From: Tritonibacter litoralis | Lineage (GTDB): Bacteria; Pseudomonadota; Alphaproteobacteria; Rhodobacterales; Rhodobacteraceae | Direction: 5' to 3' | NCBI RefSeq assembly: GCF_009496005.1 | Contig: NZ_WIBF01000002.1 | Span: 27,503-91,502 of the forward strand | Length of the DNA: 64,000 nucleotides | Program-made: the position numbers and the translations under genes | Shown: piece by piece, positions 9,011 through 19,584 of the stretch | Layout: every line of letters begins with the position of its first letter | Numbering within the stretch: position 1 is the first letter of the stretch | The notes under the pieces: generated by a model | What the model was told of the DNA's origin: nothing | Seen by the model: only the letters and a program-made list of their open reading frames with translations | Databases searched by the model: none

Positions 9011-10543
9011 TCAAAGCGGGATGTTGTCGTGTTTCTTCCACGGGTTCTCGAGCTTTTTATTGCGCAGAGACGCAAAGGCGCGCGAGACGCGGCGGCGGGT
9101 GGATTTGGGCTGGATCACCTCGTCGATGAAACCGCGTTCAGCGGCGACAAAGGGGTTGGCAAACCGGTCTTCGTAATCCTTGGTGTGGGCTGCGATCTTG
9201 TCAGCGTCGCCCAGATCCGCACGGTGGATGATCTCGGTGGCACCCTTGGCCCCCATCACCGCGATTTCCGCCGTGGGCCAAGCATAGTTGAAATCGCCAC
9301 GCAGGTGTTTGGACGCCATCACGTCATAGGCACCGCCATAGGCCTTGCGGGTGATCACGGTGACTTTTGGAACAGTCGCCTCACCATAGGCAAACAGCAG
9401 CTTTGCCCCGTGTTTGATAACGCCGCCATATTCCTGAGAGGTGCCCGGCAAAAAGCCTGGGACATCCACAAAGGTCAGGATCGGGATTTCGAAACAGTCG
9501 CAGAAGCGCACAAACCGCGCGGCCTTGCGCGAGGAGTCAATATCCAGACACCCCGCCAGCACCATCGGCTGGTTGGCGACCACGCCCACGGTCTGCCCTT
9601 CGAGCCGAATGAAACCGGTGATCATGTTCTTGGCGTAATCTTCCTGAATCTCGTAGAAGTCGCCTTCGTCCGCGGTTTTCAGGATCAGCTCTTTCATATC
9701 ATAGGGCTGGTTGGGGTTTTCCGGGATCAGCGTATCCAGGCTGGTTTCAATGCGGCCGGGTTCGTCAAAGAAGGGGCGCACAGGCGGTTTTTCGCGGTTG
9801 TTCAGCGGCAGGAAATCAACCAGGCGGCGGACCTCGGCCAGCGCCTCGACGTCGTTTTCAAAGGCCCCATCAGCCACCGATGATTTCTTGGTATGGGTGG
9901 AGGCGCCGCCCAGCTCTTCGGCGGTGACAACTTCGTTGGTAACGGTTTTCACCACATCGGGGCCGGTCACAAACATGTAAGAGGTGTCTTTGACCATAAA
10001 GATGAAGTCGGTCATCGCAGGCGAATATACCGCGCCGCCGGCACAGGGGCCCATGATGACGGAGATCTGCGGGATCACACCCGAGGCCATGATATTGCGC
10101 TGGAAGATCTCAGCATAGCCGGCCAGCGCGTCCACACCTTCTTGAATACGGGCACCACCGGAATCGTTCAGACCAATCACCGGCGCACCGTTCTGGATCG
10201 CCATATCCATGATCTTGCAGATCTTCATCGCATGGGTGTCCGACACCGAGCCGCCCAGAACTGTAAAATCCTGGCTGAACACATAGACCTGACGCCCGTT
10301 GATGGTGCCCCAGCCGGTGATCACACCGTCGCCTGCGGGTTTGTTGTTTTCCATCCCAAAGTCGGTGCAGCGGTGCGACACAAACATGTCGAATTCTTCG
10401 AAACTGTCGGCATCCAGCAAAAGCTCGATCCGTTCGCGGGCGGTCAGCTTGCCGCGTGCGTGTTGGGCGTCGATGCGTTTTTGCCCCCCGCCGAGACGCG
10501 CGTCCTCGCGACGGTCATTCAGTTCTGCTAGAATATCTTTCAT
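9011..10543 (-). CDS. pccB: Propionyl-CoA carboxylase, carboxyltransferase subunit
   Basis: PccB moves the carboxyl group from biotin on PccA to propionyl-CoA. The 510-residue product has the normal length, with two crotonase-like carboxyltransferase halves. It shows [14 protein letters not shown] in the N-terminal half and a conserved [10 protein letters not shown] in the C-terminal half, both typical of acyl-CoA carboxyltransferases. I use the ATG at 10543, which has AGAGGGA upstream, instead of an upstream in-frame start at 10615. The region before it contains TTTGCAAA-type half-sites expected for PccR. Confidence 0.97.
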   Translation of the reverse strand: MKDILAELNDRREDARLGGGQKRIDAQHARGKLTARERIELLLDADSFEEFDMFVSHRCTDFGMENNKPAGDGVITGWGTINGRQVYVFSQDFTVLGGSVSDTHAMKICKIMDMAIQNGAPVIGLNDSGGARIQEGVDALAGYAEIFQRNIMASGVIPQISVIMGPCAGGAVYSPAMTDFIFMVKDTSYMFVTGPDVVKTVTNEVVTAEELGGASTHTKKSSVADGAFENDVEALAEVRRLVDFLPLNNREKPPVRPFFDEPGRIETSLDTLIPENPNQPYDMKELILKTADEGDFYEIQEDYAKNMITGFIRLEGQTVGVVANQPMVLAGCLDIDSSRKAARFVRFCDCFEIPILTFVDVPGFLPGTSQEYGGVIKHGAKLLFAYGEATVPKVTVITRKAYGGAYDVMASKHLRGDFNYAWPTAEIAVMGAKGATEIIHRADLGDADKIAAHTKDYEDRFANPFVAAERGFIDEVIQPKSTRRRVSRAFASLRNKKLENPWKKHDNIPL

Positions 10544-10608
10544 GGCCGGTGTCCCTCTTAGATTCCTGAGGGACCATAGACGTGCCCGTTCTTTGACCAA
10601 AGTTAAAA

Positions 10609-10632
10609 TTCGCAAATTTGCAAATCATTTGC
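10609..10632. promoter_or_regulatory. Candidate PccR operator before pccB
   Basis: TTCGCAAA (10609-10616) directly abuts TTTGCAAA (10617-10624), and a third partial half-site TTTGC follows at 10628. PccR of Rhodobacter sphaeroides is reported to bind paired TTTGCAAA motifs separated by four bases; here the arrangement is similar but the spacing differs. A further CTGCAAA lies near 10658. The site is 66 bases upstream of the pccB start, in the 278-base gap shared with the divergent MFS gene. Confidence 0.65.
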
Positions 10633-10821
10633 GGCGCAGCATTGCTAATTTGAATAACTGCAAATTATCTCATCTTAGTTAGATCTTGGCGCCATACACA
10701 GGGGTCTGCGCGCCACAGCACAGGGAAACCCTTGGACTTGTCGCACCGTGGAAAGTAAACTGATCCGTACAGGTAATTTACTTGTTAACTACCCTTTCAG
10801 CTTCCATTTCCGAGCCCCAAT

Positions 10822-12015
10822 ATGACAGCCAAAACCCCCGCCCATGTTGTCACGCTGATTTTGCTGACAGGCATTGGCGCGCTGAGCATGAATATGTTCA
10901 TCCCCTCCCTGCCCAGCATGGCGACATATTACGAGGTCGACTATCGGGTCATGCAGCTGTCGATCTCGCTGTATCTGGGTTTGAGCGCGGTGGTTCAGGT
11001 CGTGGTCGGGCCGGTGTCGGACCAGATGGGGCGGCGACCGGTGATGTTGTGGAGCCTGGTTGCCTTTATGGTTATGACCGTGGGCTGCATCTTTGCGCCA
11101 ACCGCGTTGAGCTTCCTGATTTTCCGCATGGGTCAAGCCATTGTGGCGACCACTCTAGCTATCAGCCGAGCCTCTATCCGGGACGTGCATGAAACCGACA
11201 AGGCCGCCAGCCAGATCGCATATGTCACCATGGGAATGGCCATTGTGCCGATGATTAGCCCAGCCCTTGGCGGGGTGATTGACCGTTATCTGGATTGGAC
11301 CGCCAATTTCTGGATTCTTTTGTTGCTGGGGGCGATGGTCTGGTTGCTGGCGTATCGCGACTTTGGAGAGACCAAGAGCAGAAGCGGCATGAGCCTCACT
11401 CAGCAGTTTCGCGAATATCCAGAGTTGTTCCGCTCCCCGCGCTTCTGGGGGTATTCGCTGGCTTGTGGGCTGTCGTCGGGTACATTCTTTGCGTACCTCG
11501 GTGGCGCGCCGTTTGTGGGCACCGAAATCTATGGGCTGGAGGCTGACGTCTTGGGCCTGATGATGGGCGCACCGGCGGTCGGGTATTTCTTTGGCAACTA
11601 TATCTCGGGCCGGTTTTCGCAACGCTTTGGCATCAACGCGATGGTCCTTGCGGGCTGCATCATCAATCTGGCTGGTGTCGGGGTCTCGATCGCATTGACC
11701 TTGGCGGGGATGGAGAGCGTCTATACCTTTTTTGGTCTGATGAATTTTGTGGGGCTTGGCAATGGGTTGTCTATTCCAAATGCCACGATGGGCGCAATCT
11801 CGGTTCGACCGAAACTGGCGGGCAGCGCATCCGGTCTGGCCGGCGCTGTGATGATTGGTGTCGGTGCAGTCTTATCAGCACTGGCTGGACGGGTTCTGGT
11901 CGAAGGGTCCACTTCCGTGCCGCTTTTGACCATCATGCTCTTGACCGCTGCGGCGGGCATGCTGTCGATCCTGATGGTGATCCGGCGCGAGCAGAGACTC
12001 AAACTAGCGCTCTAA
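10822..12015 (+). CDS. MFS drug-type efflux transporter (Bcr/CflA-like)
   Basis: The 397-residue protein has about twelve membrane segments. The loop after TM2 reads GPVSDQMGRRPVM, the MFS motif A, and the TM1 region has the MNMFIPSLPSM pattern of the Bcr/CflA branch of DHA1 drug exporters. It sits divergently from pccB and directly before pccR, 105 bases away, so the two may share a transcript. No strong ribosome binding site precedes the ATG at 10822. The substrate is unknown; export of an organic acid or drug would fit the family, but nothing here decides it. Confidence 0.88.
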   Translation: MTAKTPAHVVTLILLTGIGALSMNMFIPSLPSMATYYEVDYRVMQLSISLYLGLSAVVQVVVGPVSDQMGRRPVMLWSLVAFMVMTVGCIFAPTALSFLIFRMGQAIVATTLAISRASIRDVHETDKAASQIAYVTMGMAIVPMISPALGGVIDRYLDWTANFWILLLLGAMVWLLAYRDFGETKSRSGMSLTQQFREYPELFRSPRFWGYSLACGLSSGTFFAYLGGAPFVGTEIYGLEADVLGLMMGAPAVGYFFGNYISGRFSQRFGINAMVLAGCIINLAGVGVSIALTLAGMESVYTFFGLMNFVGLGNGLSIPNATMGAISVRPKLAGSASGLAGAVMIGVGAVLSALAGRVLVEGSTSVPLLTIMLLTAAAGMLSILMVIRREQRLKLAL

Positions 12016-12070
12016 GCCCTGCGACCATTGGGCCGGGGCGGCATGGCGATCCAGGACTTGCACCGTCCGA

Positions 12071-12108
12071 TTTGCAATTCTACAATCTGCGCGACCTGAA
12101 TTTGCAAA
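12071..12108. promoter_or_regulatory. Candidate PccR autoregulatory site
   Basis: TTTGCAAT (12071-12078) and a perfect TTTGCAAA (12101-12108) lie between the MFS stop codon and the pccR start. The second copy ends 12 bases before the ATG at 12121 and overlaps the ribosome binding region (AAAGG). Binding there would be expected to repress translation or transcription of pccR itself. The two half-sites are 22 bases apart, not the short spacing described for PccR. Confidence 0.5.
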
Positions 12109-12120
12109 GGCATGCCACAG

Positions 12121-13521
12121 ATGGCCACCCAAAAGCTTTACGCCGGGGCAAAGCTGCGTGAAATGCGCGCCAAGCTGAGCCTGACCCAAAAGGATTTTGC
12201 CGCCAAGCTTGGGGTCTCCCTGCCCTATCTGAACCAGATGGAGAACAACAACCGGCCGGTGTCCACCACGGTTGTTCTGGCGTTGGCGCAGGAGTTTGGC
12301 CTGGATGTGACCGAACTGTCGACCGGCGACAGCGAGCGGCTTGTCAGCGATATGCGCGAGGCCCTGGCCGATCCGGTGTTTGTTGAGACCATGCCGCCCC
12401 AGGCGGATCTGCGGCTGGCGGCCTCCAATGCGCCGGCCTTGGCGCGGGCCTTTCTGGCGTTGCATCAGGCCTATCGTCAGAACCACGAACGGCTGGCTTC
12501 ACTGGATGAGGCGCTGGGGCGCGAGGATGCGCGGCTACAGGCCTCGCCTTGGGAAGAGGTGCGCGATTTCTTCCATTACTGCGACAATTACATCGATGCG
12601 GTGGATCATGCGGCCGAACGGTTCAGCCGCGCGGCCGAGACCCCAACCGAAGTGCGTGCCACAGCAATTGCGGCCTTGGAACAGGCGGGGGTCACGGTTG
12701 AGCTTTGTGATATGGAGGGGGTGCGCCGCTATGACAAAGAGCGCAAGCTGTTGCAGCTGTCGCAGCTGGCGGCACCGGAGACCCAGGTGTTTCAGCTGTT
12801 GTTGCAAGTGGCGCTGTTGCTGAACAACAGCCTGCTGGAGGCGACGCTGGATTTTGCCAAGTTCCAGACGGAAGAGGCCCGCGCCATCGCCAAGATCGGC
12901 CTTGCGAACTACTTTGCCGGTGCCGCGCTGATGCCCTATGGCCGGTTTCTGGCACAGGCGCAGGCCGACCGGCATGACTTGGAGCGGTTGTCGACGCGGT
13001 TTGGGGCGTCCATCGAACAAGTCGCCCACCGCCTGTCGACCCTGCAACGCCCCGGCGCCAAAGGGGTTCCGTTCTTCTTTGTGCGTGTGGATCAGGCCGG
13101 CACGATCACCAAACGTCATTCGGCCACAAGGCTGCAGTTTGCCCGCTTTGGCGGAGCCTGTCCCCTGTGGAACGTGCACCGCGCCTTTGAAACACCAGGG
13201 CAGTTCCTGCGTCAGCTGGCCGCCACGCCGGATGGGGTGCGCTATATCTCGCTTGCGCGGGATGTCTCCAAATCCTCGGGCCGCTTTGGCGCGCCCCTGC
13301 GCCGCTATGCCATTGCACTGGGGTGCGAGGTCAAACACGCGGGTCTGCTGGTCTATGCCGATGGGATGGATGTGGACAATGACGCCGCCTATGAGCCCAT
13401 CGGCATCTCCTGCCGCATCTGCGAACGCCGCACCTGCCACCAACGCTCTGTCCCACCCTTGGAGCGGCGGCTGCAAGTGGACACCAATACGCGCGGCACC
13501 CTGCCCTATGAGGTGACATAG
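12121..13521 (+). CDS. pccR: Short-chain fatty acyl-CoA regulator PccR (ScfR family)
   Basis: The 466-residue protein starts with an XRE helix-turn-helix (residues about 8-62, with LSLTQKDFAAKLGVSLPYLN). A central ImmA/IrrE-like region follows, and the C-terminal region carries the CRICERRTCHQRS cysteine cluster, as in the RamB/PccR/ScfR family that senses short-chain acyl-CoA and controls propionyl-CoA genes. I chose the second ATG because AAAGG is too close to the ATG at 12112. It probably controls pccB and the linked genes through TTTGCAAA sites. Its own start region carries such a site, which suggests self-control. Confidence 0.92.
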   Translation: MATQKLYAGAKLREMRAKLSLTQKDFAAKLGVSLPYLNQMENNNRPVSTTVVLALAQEFGLDVTELSTGDSERLVSDMREALADPVFVETMPPQADLRLAASNAPALARAFLALHQAYRQNHERLASLDEALGREDARLQASPWEEVRDFFHYCDNYIDAVDHAAERFSRAAETPTEVRATAIAALEQAGVTVELCDMEGVRRYDKERKLLQLSQLAAPETQVFQLLLQVALLLNNSLLEATLDFAKFQTEEARAIAKIGLANYFAGAALMPYGRFLAQAQADRHDLERLSTRFGASIEQVAHRLSTLQRPGAKGVPFFFVRVDQAGTITKRHSATRLQFARFGGACPLWNVHRAFETPGQFLRQLAATPDGVRYISLARDVSKSSGRFGAPLRRYAIALGCEVKHAGLLVYADGMDVDNDAAYEPIGISCRICERRTCHQRSVPPLERRLQVDTNTRGTLPYEVT

Positions 13522-13542
13522 CAGGGGGGGCGATGAGGGCGC

Positions 13543-14028
13543 TTAACCTTGGTCCTCGGTCCCGGCGTCATATTGGACGAAGGCCAAAGGCGTGGACAGA
13601 CGGGCCGCGAACCAGAAGATCGCCGCATAGGCCACACCAAACCCCGCACCAAGAAGCAAGGCGATCCCGTCGAAGTCAAACACATACCGGAACAGCAAAT
13701 ACCCAACGATCCCACCGGATGCAGTAGCAACCGCCCAGCCGGCAAAGCCCGTTTTGATCGCAAACATCGCCAGCGGGATCGTAAGGATGATAGCCGGGAT
13801 AACCCCCATCAGCGAGAACCCCATCAGGACGCCAAAAGCCTCCGCCTGATCCTCAAGGGCTGAAACACCCAGAAAGACCAAAGCCTCAAGACAGATGCCA
13901 ACAACGATCGGCAATATGAACGGCGTCACAACCATAGCAATGCAGCCGATCACAACGGCGCGGCGCCGCACCACAAATGGAACAGGCCTTGCAGATCGAA
14001 ATGCGGGCCAGTTTTGCAAAAAAGACAT
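13543..14028 (-). CDS. Small multi-spanning membrane protein
   Basis: The 161-residue product has a basic, soluble first 25 residues and then four hydrophobic segments: about 26-52, 65-88, 92-115 and 122-143. It ends with an acidic tail. There is no catalytic motif I recognise. The ATG at 14028 is preceded by TAGGAT. It ends 21 bases from the convergent pccR stop, so it is not part of that transcript. The 154 bases upstream towards the YdcH-like gene show no gene. Confidence 0.6.
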   Translation of the reverse strand: MSFLQNWPAFRSARPVPFVVRRRAVVIGCIAMVVTPFILPIVVGICLEALVFLGVSALEDQAEAFGVLMGFSLMGVIPAIILTIPLAMFAIKTGFAGWAVATASGGIVGYLLFRYVFDFDGIALLLGAGFGVAYAAIFWFAARLSTPLAFVQYDAGTEDQG

Positions 14029-14182
14029 GGCAGAAAATCCTAAAAGAAACTGGCCGCCACCTTATTCGTTTTGCCCTCGGTGCCAAGCCCGCCCCAGATC
14101 AGGATCACAAGGTTTTGTAGACGAAAACGGCACCAAGCCAATGCTTGATGCCGCCGTTATCAGGTCCTGACTGGACGGGCCA

Positions 14183-14422
14183 TCAGGCCGCCGACAGGAT
14201 CGACCAGATCTCATCCTTGAGTGCAGCGCGTTGTTTGCGCAGGTCGGTTTCCGCCTCTTGGCTGATGGGTTCCACTTTGGTCTCCGCCCGGTGCACGGCG
14301 CGGTTCACCTCATGATATTTGTCGGCCAGATGGGCGAAATGTTTGTCGGACGATTTGAGCGTGCTGATGGTTTCGACCTTGTCCGGAAACTCGGCGGCCA
14401 GTTCATGGGGTGTGTGGGACAT
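14183..14422 (-). CDS. YdcH-like (DUF465) small protein
   Basis: The 79-residue product is mostly helical and charged, with KHFAHLADKYHEVNRAVHRAE in the middle and a C-terminal LRKQRAALKDEIWSIL, the pattern of the YdcH/DUF465 family. Such proteins are small soluble coiled-coil proteins of unknown role. I use the ATG at 14422, preceded by AGGAGA, instead of an upstream in-frame start at 14473. It lies alone between a membrane protein and betA. Confidence 0.85.
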   Translation of the reverse strand: MSHTPHELAAEFPDKVETISTLKSSDKHFAHLADKYHEVNRAVHRAETKVEPISQEAETDLRKQRAALKDEIWSILSAA

Positions 14423-14530
14423 GGGCGTCTCTCCTCTTTGATGTGTCAAAGATAGAATATTGCCCTGCCCCACACGGCGATTTGATCAGAGTCAAAGGGG
14501 TGTGCGAATTGCGGGTTTTCGCACATTTTT

Positions 14531-16186
14531 TTATCGCTGGGACGTCTGCCAATTTGGGTTGAACCAGGGTTCGGCGTTTGACGATGGCAGGCGGCGGCCC
14601 AGGATGTGGTCGCTGGCTTTCTCTCCGGTCATGATCGACGGACCGTTGAGGTTGCCGTTGGTGATGCGCGGGAAGATGGAGCTGTCGGCGACGCGCAGGC
14701 CCTCGACTCCAATCACCCGGCATTCGGGGTCGACCACGGACATGGGATCATCAACGCTGCCCATCTTGCAGGTGCCACAGGGGTGATAGGCGCTTTCGGC
14801 GTGTTCACGGACAAACCCGTCGAGTTCATCGTCGGTCTGCAGGTCCATACCCGGCTGGATCTCATGTTTGATGAAAGGTTTCATCGCATCCTGGGCAAAG
14901 ACCTCCCGCGTGAGACGGATACATTTGCGAAAGTCGATCCAGTCCTGTTCGGTGGACATGTAGTTAAAGAAGATCTTGGGGTCATCCTTGGGATCTGCCG
15001 ACGACAGGGTGACATTGCCGCGCGAGGGGGAGCGCATGGGGCCCACATGGACCTGGAAACCGTGGCCTTCGGCTGCTGCCTGCCCGTCGTAACGCACCGC
15101 AATGGGCAAGAAGTGATATTGGATATCGGGGTAGTCCACGCCTTTGTCCGACCGCAGGAAGGCCGCGCTTTCGAACTGGTTGGACGCACCAAGCCCGGTT
15201 TTGGTAAACAGCCATTGGGCGCCCACAAAGGCTTTGCCAAAGAGGTTCCAGTATTTGAACAGGGTGATCGGCTGGGTGCAGGCCCATTGGAAATAGAACT
15301 CAAGGTGGTCCTGCAGGTTCTGGCCGACGCCGGGGCGATCGGCGATGACATCAATCCCGTGCTCCGCCAGATGCGCCGCCGGGCCAATGCCCGACAACAT
15401 CAGGAGTTTCGGGGAGTTCAGCGAGGAGGCCGACAGGATCACCTCAGCATTGGCGCGGATCACTTCGACCTTGCCGCCACGCTCAACCTCAACTCCGACG
15501 GCGCGGCCGTCTTCGATCACCACTTTGCGGGCAAAGGCGCGGATCAGGGTGCAGTTGTCACGTTTGAGCGCCGGTTTCAGATAGGCGTTGGCGGCGGACC
15601 AGCGTTGACCTTTGTAGACGGTCATCTCCATCGGGCCAAAGCCCTCTTGCTGCTCGCCATTATAATCCGAGGTCACCGGGTATCCGGCCTGCTGTCCGGC
15701 CTCAACAAAGGCCGCGTGCAGCGGGTTGTCGCGGGGGCCGCGAGAGATATGCAGAGGGCCGTCCGTGCCGCGCCAGTCCGGATCGCCGCCCTGGCCGCTT
15801 TCGTGCCAGTTTTCCATCCGTTTGAAATAGGGCAGAACGTCGGAATAGGCCCAGCCCTGCGCGCCCGCATCGGACCAGTGGTTATAATCGCCTGCGTGAC
15901 CACGCACATAGACCATACCGTTGATCGAGGACGAGCCGCCAATGACCTTGCCGCGCGGCGTCACCAGCTGGCGGTTGTTCAGACCCGGTTCTGGCTGGGA
16001 TTTATAGCCCCAGTCATAGCGGGACATATTCATCGGATAAGACAGCGCGCCCGGCATCTGGATAAAGGGGCCCGCGTCCGTGCCGCCATGTTCGATGACC
16101 AGCACCGATTTCCCAGCCTCTGACAAACGATAGGCCATCGCGCAGCCTGCGCTGCCCGCCCCAACGATCACATAATCCGCGTTCAT
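14531..16186 (-). CDS. betA: Choline dehydrogenase (GMC oxidoreductase)
   Basis: BetA oxidises choline to betaine aldehyde at the membrane using FAD. The 551 residues have the Rossmann start [19 protein letters not shown] at residue 5, the GMC signature [15 protein letters not shown] near residue 84, and a C-terminal HPCGTCKMG containing the active-site histidine region. Length is normal. It is the last gene of a minus-strand series: BCCT, betC, betB, DUF2306, betA. The gap to the DUF2306 gene is only eight bases, which supports one transcript under BetI. Confidence 0.95.
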   Translation of the reverse strand: MNADYVIVGAGSAGCAMAYRLSEAGKSVLVIEHGGTDAGPFIQMPGALSYPMNMSRYDWGYKSQPEPGLNNRQLVTPRGKVIGGSSSINGMVYVRGHAGDYNHWSDAGAQGWAYSDVLPYFKRMENWHESGQGGDPDWRGTDGPLHISRGPRDNPLHAAFVEAGQQAGYPVTSDYNGEQQEGFGPMEMTVYKGQRWSAANAYLKPALKRDNCTLIRAFARKVVIEDGRAVGVEVERGGKVEVIRANAEVILSASSLNSPKLLMLSGIGPAAHLAEHGIDVIADRPGVGQNLQDHLEFYFQWACTQPITLFKYWNLFGKAFVGAQWLFTKTGLGASNQFESAAFLRSDKGVDYPDIQYHFLPIAVRYDGQAAAEGHGFQVHVGPMRSPSRGNVTLSSADPKDDPKIFFNYMSTEQDWIDFRKCIRLTREVFAQDAMKPFIKHEIQPGMDLQTDDELDGFVREHAESAYHPCGTCKMGSVDDPMSVVDPECRVIGVEGLRVADSSIFPRITNGNLNGPSIMTGEKASDHILGRRLPSSNAEPWFNPNWQTSQR

Positions 16187-16194
16187 TTTGGCTC

Positions 16195-16587
16195 CTAGAA
16201 CAGTATTTGGTGCATGATCCGCCCTGGCAGCAGCGTGAAGGCTCCCGCGAGGATCAGCGCGTAGAAAAAGAGGTTGCGCATGTGGCGGCGATGGGCGTCG
16301 ATCCGCCCAAGGCGCGCGGTGCGCACGGCCTGCCAGAGCCCCACCAGAGTGAGCACAGACAGGAGATGTATCGGGGAAAACGGGCCAATGAGCCTGATTT
16401 CATTGATAAAGAAGCTGGAGACGGCCACCACGGCCATGCCCCCAACCCAAAACCAGCCTACCAGCCTGTGGGGCAATGTCCCCTTGGGTAGGGCAAGCTG
16501 CGCCGCTCCGACGCCAAGGGCCGCGAAAGCTGCAAAAGCATGCAGCGGGATCGGGCCTTTGGCGGACAGAAGCGGCGCAAAATCCAT
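16195..16587 (-). CDS. DUF2306-type membrane protein
   Basis: The 130-residue product has four predicted membrane segments and the conserved [12 protein letters not shown] and [19 protein letters not shown] patterns of DUF2306 proteins, whose histidines could bind a cofactor. Its ATG shares one base with the betB stop codon, so translation is probably coupled. A protein of this kind sits inside bet loci of other Roseobacters as I recall, but its role in choline use is not known. A partner in passing electrons from choline dehydrogenase to the membrane is a guess from location and histidine content. Confidence 0.8.
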   Translation of the reverse strand: MDFAPLLSAKGPIPLHAFAAFAALGVGAAQLALPKGTLPHRLVGWFWVGGMAVVAVSSFFINEIRLIGPFSPIHLLSVLTLVGLWQAVRTARLGRIDAHRRHMRNLFFYALILAGAFTLLPGRIMHQILF

Positions 16588-18044
16588 CAGAACGCGGCTT
16601 CGACGTCACCCATGCGCACATAAACCGATTTCACCTGGCTGTAGTGCTGGATGGCTTCTTTGGAGTTTTCACGACCGACGCCCGACGCTTTGACCCCGCC
16701 AAACGGCGCTTCGACCGGCGCGTCATTGTAGGAGTTGATAAAGCAGCTGCCCGCCTCAAGCGCGCCGATCACCCGGTGGGCGCGGCTCAGATCCTTGGTG
16801 AAGACACCGGCAGACAGACCAAATTCGGTGTCATTGGCGCGGGCGATCACCTCATCCTCATCCTCGAAATCGAGAACCGCCATGACGGGGCCAAAGATCT
16901 CTTCGCGGGCAATCACCATCTCGTCTTTGACATCGGCAAAGATGGTTGGCTCGATAAAGTAGCCGTCCATATCTGCGCGTTGGCCGCCACAGACCAGACG
17001 AGCACCTTCGGCTTTGCCTTTCTCGATATAGCCCAGAACAATGTTCATCTGGTTTTCCGTGACCATCGGGCCAAAGTTCACGTTTTCATCCATGGGGTCG
17101 CCCAGTTTGGCGTTCGCTGTACGCTCGGCCAGACGGGTGAGGAATTTCTCTTTGATGTCTTTGTGCACAAAGACGCGGGTGCCGTTGGAACACACCTGAC
17201 CCGAGGAGTAGAAGTTGCCGTTGATGGCACCGCCCACCGCATTGTCGATGTCGGCGTCTTCAAAGACGATCATGGGGGATTTGCCGCCCAATTCCATGGT
17301 GACGTGTTTCATGTCTGCTGCTGCCGCGGCATAGACTTTTTTGCCGGTGGGCACCGAGCCGGTGAGCGAGACTTTGTCGACACGTGGATCGCTGACCAGC
17401 GCACCGCCCACTTCGCCCATGCCCTGGATCACATTGTACAGACCTGCGGGCAGACCGGCCTCGACCAGGATTTCCGCCACTTTGAGGGCACAAAGCGGGG
17501 TGGTCTCAGACGGTTTGAACACCATTGCGTTACCACAGGCCAAGGCAGGTGCCCCTTTCCAGCAGGCGATCTGTGTTGGGTAATTCCAGGCGCCGATACC
17601 CACGCAAACGCCGAGGGGCTCGCGCACGGTGTAGACCCAGTCTTCGCCCATCGGGATATGTTCACCGGTCAGGCTGGCGGCGAGACCGCCAAAATACTCC
17701 AACGCATCCGCGCCGGAGGTCGCGTCCGCCACCAGCGTTTCCTGCAGCGGTTTGCCGGTGTCATAGGTTTCCAGCACCGACAGCTCATGATTGCGGTCGC
17801 GGATGATGTCGGCCGCGCGGCGCAGGATGCGGCCGCGTTCGGTGCCGGTCATCTTGGCCCATTCTTTTTGCGCCGCTTTGGCGGAGGCCAGCGCCTGCTC
17901 CACAATGGCCGGGGTTGCGGCATGGACGGTGGCGATCCGTTCACCGGTTGCAGCATAGATCACCGGGATCTCGGCGCCACCGGTGTCTTCGACATACTGA
18001 CCATTGATGAAATGGCTGGCTTTGGGCTGTGCGGGATGTGTCAT
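16587..18044 (-). CDS. betB: Betaine aldehyde dehydrogenase
   Basis: BetB oxidises betaine aldehyde to glycine betaine with NAD+. The 485-residue product shows the aldehyde dehydrogenase elements in order: the [10 protein letters not shown] region, the cofactor-binding [11 protein letters not shown], the catalytic glutamate in [10 protein letters not shown], and the catalytic cysteine in [12 protein letters not shown] use the ATG at 18044; a longer open frame to 18455 runs antisense through betC and lacks a family match. The stop codon overlaps the start of the DUF2306 gene. It is 28 bases after betC. Confidence 0.97.
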   Translation of the reverse strand: MTHPAQPKASHFINGQYVEDTGGAEIPVIYAATGERIATVHAATPAIVEQALASAKAAQKEWAKMTGTERGRILRRAADIIRDRNHELSVLETYDTGKPLQETLVADATSGADALEYFGGLAASLTGEHIPMGEDWVYTVREPLGVCVGIGAWNYPTQIACWKGAPALACGNAMVFKPSETTPLCALKVAEILVEAGLPAGLYNVIQGMGEVGGALVSDPRVDKVSLTGSVPTGKKVYAAAAADMKHVTMELGGKSPMIVFEDADIDNAVGGAINGNFYSSGQVCSNGTRVFVHKDIKEKFLTRLAERTANAKLGDPMDENVNFGPMVTENQMNIVLGYIEKGKAEGARLVCGGQRADMDGYFIEPTIFADVKDEMVIAREEIFGPVMAVLDFEDEDEVIARANDTEFGLSAGVFTKDLSRAHRVIGALEAGSCFINSYNDAPVEAPFGGVKASGVGRENSKEAIQHYSQVKSVYVRMGDVEAAF

Positions 18045-18072
18045 GGGTATATCTTTTCCGACGTAACGTGTT

Positions 18073-19584
18073 TCATTCGCCGCGCGGGAAACGGGCGTTT
18101 TCTTCGACAACATTGAGGTCCATATGATTGCGCATGTAGCGTTCAGACGCTTTTTGCAGCGGTTGGTAGTCCCAAGGGTAATACCCTCCCTGACGCAGGG
18201 CTTCGTAGACAACCCAGCGGCGCGCTTGGCTGGCCCGGATATCCGCATCGATGGCTTCAAGGTCCCAGCGGGAAATTGATTTGGCCCGCAGCTCCGCAAG
18301 CACCTCTGCAAAGGCGGGATCTTCCGCCAGATTGTTGAGTTCCTTGGGGTCCGCCTCGAGATCAAACAGCTGATCGGGATCGAGCGCGCAGCGGTTGTAC
18401 TTCCACTTGCCTTCACGCCAACACACCAGCGGCGCATAGGAGGCTTCAGCCGCATATTCGATCAACACGGGTTCCTCGCGCGGCGTTCCTTGGGCCAATG
18501 GCACAAGGTTATGGCCGTCGGTCCAAGGGGCAATTTCAGCCATATCTACACCGGCCAGCGCACCAAGCGTCGGAGTGACGTCGATGGTGGACACTGGTGT
18601 TTCGATCAGCCCGGCAGGCAGATCCGGCGCAGCGATCATAAGCGGCACACGGGCGGAGCCTTCAAAGAAGGACATCTTGAACCACAGGCCGCGTTCACCC
18701 AGCATATCGCCGTGGTCAGAGACAAAGAAGATGATCGTGTCCTTGTCTTGGCGCGTGCTTTCCAGCGCCTCGAGGATCTCGCCGATTTTATCGTCGAGGT
18801 AAGAGATATTGGCGAAATAGGCGCGACGCGAACGTTTGATGTCTTCCTCTGAGATATCAAAGCTGCGCCAGTCATTGGCGTCGAAGATGCGTTTGGAATG
18901 GGCGTCCTGCTGCTCGTAGCCAAGGTCGCCGACTTCCGGCAACAGATGTTCGCAGTCTTCGTAGAGATCCCAGTATTTCTTGCGCGCCACATATGGGTCA
19001 TGCGGGTGGGTGAAGGAGACGGTCAGAGCCCAGGGGCGATCGTCTTTGCCACGGCTCAGATCATAGATCTTCTGAGTGGCGTTAAAGGCCACCTCATCGT
19101 CATACTCCATCTGATTGGAAATTTCGGCGACCCCAGCGCCGGTAACAGAGCCCATGTTGTGATACCACCAGTCGATCCGTTCACCCGGTTTTCGGTAGTC
19201 CGGCGTCCAGCCAAAATCGGCCGGGTAAATGTCTGTGGTCAGGCGCTCCTCAAACCCGTGGAGCTGATCCGGTCCGACAAAGTGCATCTTGCCCGATAGA
19301 CAGGTGTAATAGCCCGCACGGCGCAGGTGGTGGGCATAGGTCGGGATGTCGCTGCGGAATTCAGCCGCGTTGTCGTAAACACCAGTGCGCGACGGCAGTT
19401 GGCCCGACATAAATGCCGCCCGCCCCGGAGCACAGAGCGGGGACCCGGTATAGGCATTGGCAAAACGCGTAGACCGAGCGGCCAGTTTTTTGAGATTTGG
19501 CGTATGCAGAAATTCAGCAGGACCATCTGGAAAAAGAGTACCGTTCAACTGGTCCACCATGAGGATCAGGATATTTGGTGACAT
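18073..19584 (-). CDS. betC: Choline-sulfatase
   Basis: BetC hydrolyses choline-O-sulfate to choline and sulfate, feeding BetA and BetB. The 503-residue product begins [12 protein letters not shown], giving the first metal-ligand aspartate. The modified cysteine site CAPGR (Cys51 to Arg55) matches the CxPxR motif of type I sulfatases, where the cysteine becomes formylglycine. [11 protein letters not shown] further along is typical of this family. AAGGA precedes the ATG at 19584. It lies between the transporter and betB on the same strand, so it is likely in the BetI regulon. Confidence 0.95.
   Translation of the reverse strand: MSPNILILMVDQLNGTLFPDGPAEFLHTPNLKKLAARSTRFANAYTGSPLCAPGRAAFMSGQLPSRTGVYDNAAEFRSDIPTYAHHLRRAGYYTCLSGKMHFVGPDQLHGFEERLTTDIYPADFGWTPDYRKPGERIDWWYHNMGSVTGAGVAEISNQMEYDDEVAFNATQKIYDLSRGKDDRPWALTVSFTHPHDPYVARKKYWDLYEDCEHLLPEVGDLGYEQQDAHSKRIFDANDWRSFDISEEDIKRSRRAYFANISYLDDKIGEILEALESTRQDKDTIIFFVSDHGDMLGERGLWFKMSFFEGSARVPLMIAAPDLPAGLIETPVSTIDVTPTLGALAGVDMAEIAPWTDGHNLVPLAQGTPREEPVLIEYAAEASYAPLVCWREGKWKYNRCALDPDQLFDLEADPKELNNLAEDPAFAEVLAELRAKSISRWDLEAIDADIRASQARRWVVYEALRQGGYYPWDYQPLQKASERYMRNHMDLNVVEENARFPRGE

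Noticed and set aside
18045-18455. N-terminal extension of the betB frame.
   Set aside because: It lies antisense-frame within betC coding sequence on the same strand in another frame, and aldehyde dehydrogenases of this family start near the ATG at 18044.
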